Assembly: GCF_002583555.1 (NCBI RefSeq)
Contig: NZ_BEGX01000057.1
Location: forward strand, 62,001-126,000
Source: Pseudonocardia sp. N23
GTDB lineage: Bacteria > Actinomycetota > Actinomycetes > Mycobacteriales > Pseudonocardiaceae
Direction of reading: 5' to 3'
Length of the DNA stretch: 64,000 nt
Part shown: in pieces, positions 59,842 to 64,000 of the stretch
Layout of the letters: each line of letters starts with the position of its first letter
Position numbering within the stretch: the stretch's first letter is position 1
Translations under genes and position numbers: made by a program
The notes under the pieces: model-generated
The model's input: the letters and a program-made list of their open reading frames with translations, nothing else
The model's database searches: none
Told to the model about the DNA's origin: nothing

Positions 59842-60247
59842 GCGGACGAGTCGGTCTGTAAGCCGGATCCTGTTCCCGGGAGCCTCGCGGCCCTCCGTTC
59901 GGCGACCATCCATCTCGGTCCGCCGTCGCCGGCGGACTCTTGCGACCTACCCGCAGACTCGGACGGGCCGCCCTCGAACGTCTGCGCAGCCCCCTTGCGG
60001 GCGCCTTTTGGCCTTGCTCCGGGTGGGGTTTACCGAGCCACCCCGGTCACCCGGGGTGCTGGTGGTCTCTTACACCACCGTTTCACCCTTACCGCCGGCT
60101 CGCGCCGTCGGCGGTCTGTTCTCTGTGGCACTGTCCCGCGGGTCGCCCCGGGTTGCCGTTGACAACCACCCTGCCCTGCGGAGTCCGGACTTTCCTCGGC
60201 GACGATCCGGGGATCGTCGACGCGGTCGCCCGACCGACTCGTCCGCG
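59842..60247 (-). ncRNA. rnpB: RNase P RNA (M1 RNA, type A)
   Basis: On the minus strand the conserved 5' core GAGGAAAGTCCGGACTCC is followed by GCCACAGAGAACAGACC, GGTAAGGGTGAAACGGTGG, GTGTAAGAGACCACCAGC and the 3' conserved GGATCCGGCTTACAGACC. The two ends (GCGGACGAGTCGGTC and GACCGACTCGTCCGCC) pair to form helix P1, fixing a length of about 406 nt. This is the catalytic RNA that trims tRNA 5' leaders. Its placement near the histidine phosphatase and zinc-ribbon genes is common in actinobacteria. Confidence 0.93.
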
Positions 60248-60331
60248 TCGCGAATCCTACGGGCCGCCGGTGTGACGCGATCACCACGGGGTCGGCGCGC
60301 CGGATGCCGGTACGCGGATTACCGTCGCCCC

Positions 60332-61093
60332 GTGCTGCACCTGACCGCCGGAAGTCTGACGTTCCTGCTCGTGGCGGGGCTTGTCGCCGGCGCAGTCAAC
60401 GCCATCGCGGGCGGCGGGTCGTTGCTGGTCTTCCCCGCCTTGTTGGCGGTGGGGCTGCCGCCGCTCAACGCGAACGTCACGAACTCGATCGCGCAGTGGC
60501 CCGGCTATCTCGGCAACGTGGTGGGCCAGCGGAGGGAGCTGGTCGGGCAGGGCCGGCGGATCGCGCTGACGTCCGGAGTCGCGGTGGCGGGCGCGGCGGT
60601 CGGCTGTGTGCTGCTGCTCCTGCTGCCGCAGAGCGTGTTCGACGCGGTCGTCCCGATCCTGGTGCTGCTCGCGAGCCTGGTGATGGCGATCGGGCCGTGG
60701 CTGAAGAAGAAGATCGGCACCCCGGACGCCGACGCGCCGGACCGCATGGGTGTGCTGCTGCCCGCGGTGTTCCTGGCCGCGGTCTACGGCGGCTACTTCG
60801 GTGGGGCGCTGGGCGTCATCCTGATCTCGACGCTGTCGCTGCTGGCCAACGACAAGCTGGTCCGGCTGAACGCGCTGAAAGGCCTGCTGTCGCTGATCGT
60901 CGCGACGGTGACGGTGCTGATCTTCTCGCTGCGCGCACCGGTCGAGTGGCCGGCGGTGGCACTGCTGGCGCCGGCGACGCTGGTCGGCGGGTTCCTGGGC
61001 GCCCGGATCGCGCGGCGGATGCCGGAGAACGTGCTGCGCTGGTGCGTCGTCCTGCTGGGGCTGGGCGTCGGCATCTGGCTGCTCCTCACGTAG
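60332..61093 (+). CDS. TauE/SafE-family sulfite/anion exporter
   Basis: A 253-residue membrane protein with about eight helices and the TauE/SafE hallmarks LVAGAVNAIAGGGSLLVFPA, NANVTNSIAQWPGYLG, AVYGGYFGGALGVILI and LLAPATLVGGFLGARIARRM. Such proteins move sulfite, sulfonates or other small anions. GTG start right beside the divergent rnpB promoter region. An ArsB-like gene follows by 50 bp. Confidence 0.88.
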   Translation: MLHLTAGSLTFLLVAGLVAGAVNAIAGGGSLLVFPALLAVGLPPLNANVTNSIAQWPGYLGNVVGQRRELVGQGRRIALTSGVAVAGAAVGCVLLLLLPQSVFDAVVPILVLLASLVMAIGPWLKKKIGTPDADAPDRMGVLLPAVFLAAVYGGYFGGALGVILISTLSLLANDKLVRLNALKGLLSLIVATVTVLIFSLRAPVEWPAVALLAPATLVGGFLGARIARRMPENVLRWCVVLLGLGVGIWLLLT

Positions 61094-61142
61094 ATGGACG
61101 TGCCAGCGGTGATCGGCAGGCTGCGGTGACGGGCGGGCTCCG

Positions 61143-62417
61143 ATGACGGGGGTCGTCGCGACCGTGGCCGCGGCGGCGCTGCTGGTCGTGGTGCTGGTCG
61201 CCGCGGCGGTGCGTCCGCGCGGGCTGCCGGAGGCGGCGGTCGCGATCCCGGCGGCGATGGTCGTCGTCGGGGCGGGCCTGCTGGCGTTGCCCGCGGCGGT
61301 GGCCGAGGTGGGCACGCTCGGGCCGACGGTCGGGTTCCTGGCGGCGATCCTGCTGCTGGGGCGCCTCGCCGAGGCGGAGGGCGTCTTCGACTGGCTCGGC
61401 GCCCGGCTCGCGACAGGCTCGCGCGGCCGTCCGACCCGGCTGCTCGGGCTGGTGTTCGTCGCCGCGTCGACGACGACGGTCGTGCTCAGCCTGGACGCGA
61501 CGGTCGTGCTGCTCACGCCGGTCGTGCTGCTGACGGCGCGGCGCCTGAGCGTCCGCGCCCGCCCGCACGCGTACGCCTGCGGGCACCTGTCCAACTCGGC
61601 GTCGCTGCTGCTACCCGTCTCGAACCTGACGAACCTGCTGGCGTTCAGCGCGTCGGGCCTGCCGTTCCTGGGCTTCGCGGGGTTGATGGCGTTGCCGTGG
61701 CTGGCGGCGGTCGCGGTCGAGTACGGCGTGTTGCGCTGGTTCTTCCGGAACGACCTGCAGGCGCCCGCGTCCCCTGCCACACCATCACCGACGACGGAGG
61801 CTCCGCGCTTCGCGCTCGTCGTGCTCGGTCTGACGCTGGCCGGGTTCGCGGTGTCGTCGACGATCGGGCTCGAACCGGTGTGGGTCGCGGCCGCCGGGGC
61901 GGTGGTGCTCGCGGCCCGGTCGCTCACAGGCGGGCGCATCGACGTCACGGGCGTCGTCCGGGCGATCGACCCGCTGTTCTGCCTGTTCGTGCTGGCGCTG
62001 GGGATCGTCGTCGCGGCGGTCGGCGAGCACGGGCTGACGGATCTGCTCCGCGCCCTGGTCCCCGCGCCGGACGCCACGACCCTGCTCGCGCTGCTCGCGG
62101 TCGCGGGGATCGCGGCGGTGCTGGCGAACGTCGTCAACAACCTGCCGGCGACCTTGGTGCTGCTCGACGTCGTCGCCACCGCACCACCCGGCGTCCGCAC
62201 CGGGCTGGTACTCGCGGTGCTGCTCGGGGTGAACATCGGCCCGAACCTGACCTTCGTCGGCTCGCTCGCGACGCTGCTGTGGCGGCAGGTGCTGGGGGCG
62301 CGCGACGATCAGGTGTCGACGGCCGAGTTCACCCGCCTCGGCGCCCTGACCGTCCCGCTCACCCTCGCCGCGGCGACGTGCGCACTCTGGTTGGGGCTGC
62401 AGGTCGCCGGCCTCTAG
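61143..62417 (+). CDS. ArsB/NhaD-superfamily (SLC13-type) transporter
   Basis: A 424-residue membrane protein with about eleven helices: VGFLAAILLLGRLAEAEGVF, DATVVLLTPVVLLTARRL, GHLSNSASLLLPVSNLTNLL, NVVNNLPATLVLLDVVATA and GVNIGPNLTFVGSLATLLWR. The Asn/Pro-rich loops match ArsB arsenite efflux and related anion permeases. No arsenic regulator or reductase is adjacent, so the substrate is open. ATG 61143. Confidence 0.85.
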   Translation: MTGVVATVAAAALLVVVLVAAAVRPRGLPEAAVAIPAAMVVVGAGLLALPAAVAEVGTLGPTVGFLAAILLLGRLAEAEGVFDWLGARLATGSRGRPTRLLGLVFVAASTTTVVLSLDATVVLLTPVVLLTARRLSVRARPHAYACGHLSNSASLLLPVSNLTNLLAFSASGLPFLGFAGLMALPWLAAVAVEYGVLRWFFRNDLQAPASPATPSPTTEAPRFALVVLGLTLAGFAVSSTIGLEPVWVAAAGAVVLAARSLTGGRIDVTGVVRAIDPLFCLFVLALGIVVAAVGEHGLTDLLRALVPAPDATTLLALLAVAGIAAVLANVVNNLPATLVLLDVVATAPPGVRTGLVLAVLLGVNIGPNLTFVGSLATLLWRQVLGARDDQVSTAEFTRLGALTVPLTLAAATCALWLGLQVAGL

Positions 62418-62616
62418 CTCCGTCGAGGTCCCGTCGGGCCGGACCCGGCGTCGCCGATGTCCGGCGGGGCCCGATCACAGGATCAGCGTCGGCGAGCGGG
62501 GCGCCCGACATGATCACCGGCCCTGGCTGGTCAGCGGCGTATCCGTCGCTCATCGGCCAGGAACGACGATCACGAGCTCAGCCGGCGTCCCGCCCGGGCA
62601 TGTCCCGGAGGAGGCG

Positions 62617-63282
62617 TCAGGTGGGCAGGTGCGAGGTGTCGTTGACCAGCCGCACCGAGGTGCCGCCGTCGGGGTAGAAGTCCGCGATCGAGAGCGACGC
62701 GGTGTCCAGGTGCAGCCGGTAGAGGATCGACGGGCCCGCGCCGAGCGCCTGCTGCAGCAGCAGCTTGATCGGCGTGACGTGGCTGACGACGACGACCGTC
62801 GCCCCCGGGTACCCGGCGAGGATCGCGTCGCGCTCGACGGTCACCCGCTCCCCGACCTGCGCGAAGCTCTCCCCGCCGGGCGGGGCGACGTCCTGGCTGC
62901 CCAGCCAGCGGGCGTGGGCGTCGGGGTCGAGGTCGCGGGCCTGTGCGAAGGTCAGGCCGTCCCAGTCGCCGAAGTTCGTCTCGATCAGGCCGTCCCGGAC
63001 GACGAGCGGTGCCCCGGTGGCCTCGGCGACGGCCTGCGCGGTGGCGCGGGTGCGGCGCAGCGGGGAGGTGAGGACGGCGGCGATCCCGGCGACGCCCCCG
63101 AGCCGGGCCGCGGCGCCGGCGACCTGGGCACGGCCGAGGTCGGTGAGCTCGGGGTCGCCGTGCCCGGAGTAGCGCCGCTCGACCGACAGCGGTGTCTGGC
63201 CGTGACGCAGGAGCAGCATCCGGGTGGGCGCGCCGACCTGCCCCGTCCAGGCGGCACTCGCCGCCGGGGCGGGCGACGTCAC
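62617..63282 (-). CDS. Histidine phosphatase family protein (CobC-like domain)
   Basis: A 221-residue phosphoglycerate-mutase-fold phosphatase: MLLLRHGQTPLSVERRYSG (catalytic RHG), LTSPLRRTRATAQAVAEATG, ETNFGDWDGLTFAQ and VVVVSHVTPIKLLLQ (second His). Actinobacterial homologues at this position (Rv2228c type) carry an N-terminal RNase H domain; here only the phosphatase part is present. GTG start overlaps the zinc-ribbon gene stop (GTGA). Substrate may be alpha-ribazole phosphate or another phosphoester. Confidence 0.87.
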   Translation of the reverse strand: MTSPAPAASAAWTGQVGAPTRMLLLRHGQTPLSVERRYSGHGDPELTDLGRAQVAGAAARLGGVAGIAAVLTSPLRRTRATAQAVAEATGAPLVVRDGLIETNFGDWDGLTFAQARDLDPDAHARWLGSQDVAPPGGESFAQVGERVTVERDAILAGYPGATVVVVSHVTPIKLLLQQALGAGPSILYRLHLDTASLSIADFYPDGGTSVRLVNDTSHLPT

Positions 63283-64000
63283 AGGCCGGACTCGGAGGTG
63301 CGGACCAGGATCGCCCCGCACTCCTCGCAGGTCACGACGTCGTCGGGTGCCGCGGCCCGGAGCTGGCTGATGAACGTCCGGTCGAGCTCGAGACGGCACG
63401 CGCCGCACCGACGTTCGCGCAGCAGCCCGGCCCCGACGCGGCCCTGGCTCCGGCGGGTCTCGTAGGCGGCGAGCACGTCGGCGCTGCCGATCTTCTCCAC
63501 GACCTCGGTGCGGGCCCGCTGCCGGCCGCCCTCGGAGGCGGTGATGTCGGCGAGTGCGGTGTCGCGGCGGGCGGAGATGTCGGTCAGCTCCTGCTCGGAA
63601 CGGGCCAGCGCGACGCGGGCGTGTTCGAGGTCGAGGCCGACGGCTTCGCGTTGCTCCATGATCTCGAGCTGCTCGTCCTCGAGGACGCTCTGCCGGCGGG
63701 CCAGGGTCTCGAGCTCGTGCTGCAGGTCGTTGGCCTGCTTCGCACCGACGCCGGCGGAGGCGAGCATCTGGTGGTCGCGGGTGGTGCGGGTGCGCACGCC
63801 CTCGACGTCGCGCTCGACGCGGCGGATGTCGCGGTCGAGATCGCCGGCGTTGGTCTCGATGCCAACCAGCTTGTCCTTGGCCGCCTGGACGGCCAGTTCG
63901 GCCGCGGCGTGCTCGCCGTCCTCTGGCAGGGTGCGGCGGCGGTGGGCGAGCCTGCCCAGCTCGGCGTCGACCTCCGCGAGTTCCAGCAGCCGACGTTGGT
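63279..64000 (-). CDS. Coiled-coil C4 zinc-ribbon protein, Rv2229c-like (5' partial)
   Basis: The gene enters from the right window edge; its start lies beyond 64000. The visible part (about 240 residues) is a long coiled coil rich in Glu, Arg and Leu (LLELAEVDAELGRLAHRRRT; DIRRVERDVEGV; ELETLARRQSVLEDEQLEIM) ending in a C4 zinc ribbon (CGACRLELD...VTCEECGAILV). It matches the actinobacterial zinc-ribbon proteins encoded next to the RNase H/phosphatase gene. Function is unknown; RNA or nucleic-acid association is often suggested. Confidence 0.87.
   Translation of the reverse strand, partial: QRRLLELAEVDAELGRLAHRRRTLPEDGEHAAAELAVQAAKDKLVGIETNAGDLDRDIRRVERDVEGVRTRTTRDHQMLASAGVGAKQANDLQHELETLARRQSVLEDEQLEIMEQREAVGLDLEHARVALARSEQELTDISARRDTALADITASEGGRQRARTEVVEKIGSADVLAAYETRRSQGRVGAGLLRERRCGACRLELDRTFISQLRAAAPDDVVTCEECGAILVRTSESGL

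Noticed and set aside
60281-62236. A 651-codon minus-strand open frame
   Set aside because: Antisense to the TauE/SafE and ArsB-like genes, whose membrane-protein motifs are clear on the plus strand.
1-64000. tRNA genes, transposases, integrases or phage genes
   Set aside because: None recognised on either strand; GTTCGAA-like matches fall inside coding sequences.

Overview
The window is chromosomal DNA of very high G+C. GTG starts are frequent, many gene pairs overlap by 4 bp (GTGA or ATGA), and there are actinobacterial families such as DUF7455, DUF3039, DUF3099, a SigB-like sigma factor, a Pls/PosA-family peptide synthetase and a Rv2229c-like zinc ribbon protein. I infer an actinomycete, most likely Pseudonocardiaceae (for example Pseudonocardia). 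No tRNA, rRNA, CRISPR array, transposase or prophage is visible. One stable RNA gene, RNase P RNA, lies on the minus strand at about 59842-60247.

Left part (1-18.7 kb). The window opens inside an Hsp70-family gene whose product carries a membrane anchor and a YVTN beta-propeller. Two small genes follow, then a decayed ATP synthase subunit a (atpB) remnant. Next comes the most striking locus: on the minus strand an aspartate kinase gene (10128-11384) precedes a 1988-residue fusion of an epsilon-poly-lysine-synthetase-type enzyme (adenylation, carrier, six membrane segments, hexapeptide-repeat domains) with a diaminobutyrate-2-oxoglutarate aminotransferase (3971-9937). Aspartate kinase starts the route to aspartate semialdehyde, the aminotransferase makes 2,4-diaminobutyrate from it, and the synthetase would polymerise it. 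I infer a poly-diaminobutyrate or related cationic homopolymer pathway. A CUT2 sugar ABC operon of D-xylose type with a ROK regulator, and an EamA transporter, come next.

Middle part (18.7-46 kb). This holds a cysteine-desulfurase-like protein, a DEAD/DEAH helicase, a BrkB-like membrane protein, a polyhydroxyalkanoate (PHA) module, housekeeping genes (PsuG, Dtd, HhH-GPD protein, methyltransferase), a group 2 sigma factor, an aldehyde dehydrogenase, two flavin-dependent reductases, and a complete dihydroxyacetone kinase operon. The PHA module consists of a PhaC homologue lacking its catalytic cysteine, a PhaZ-like depolymerase, an intact PhaC and an XRE regulator. The third dihydroxyacetone kinase subunit carries EIIA, HPr and a full-length enzyme I. 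An IclR regulator with an aldo/keto reductase is divergent from that operon.

Right part (46-64 kb). An FAD monooxygenase and a rifampin-phosphotransferase-like enzyme form a probable operon, divergent from a regulator with both a GntR and a TetR DNA-binding domain. Three copies of GTACWAGTGCAC lie between them. A MarR gene with a probably leaderless promoter follows, then an 0.8-kb gene-poor stretch. A solitary retron-like reverse transcriptase has about 340 nt of hairpin-rich DNA upstream and sits divergently beside a frameshifted DnaQ-exonuclease/TerD fusion pseudogene. The end of the window holds rnpB, two membrane transporters, a histidine phosphatase and a zinc-ribbon coiled-coil protein cut by the window edge.
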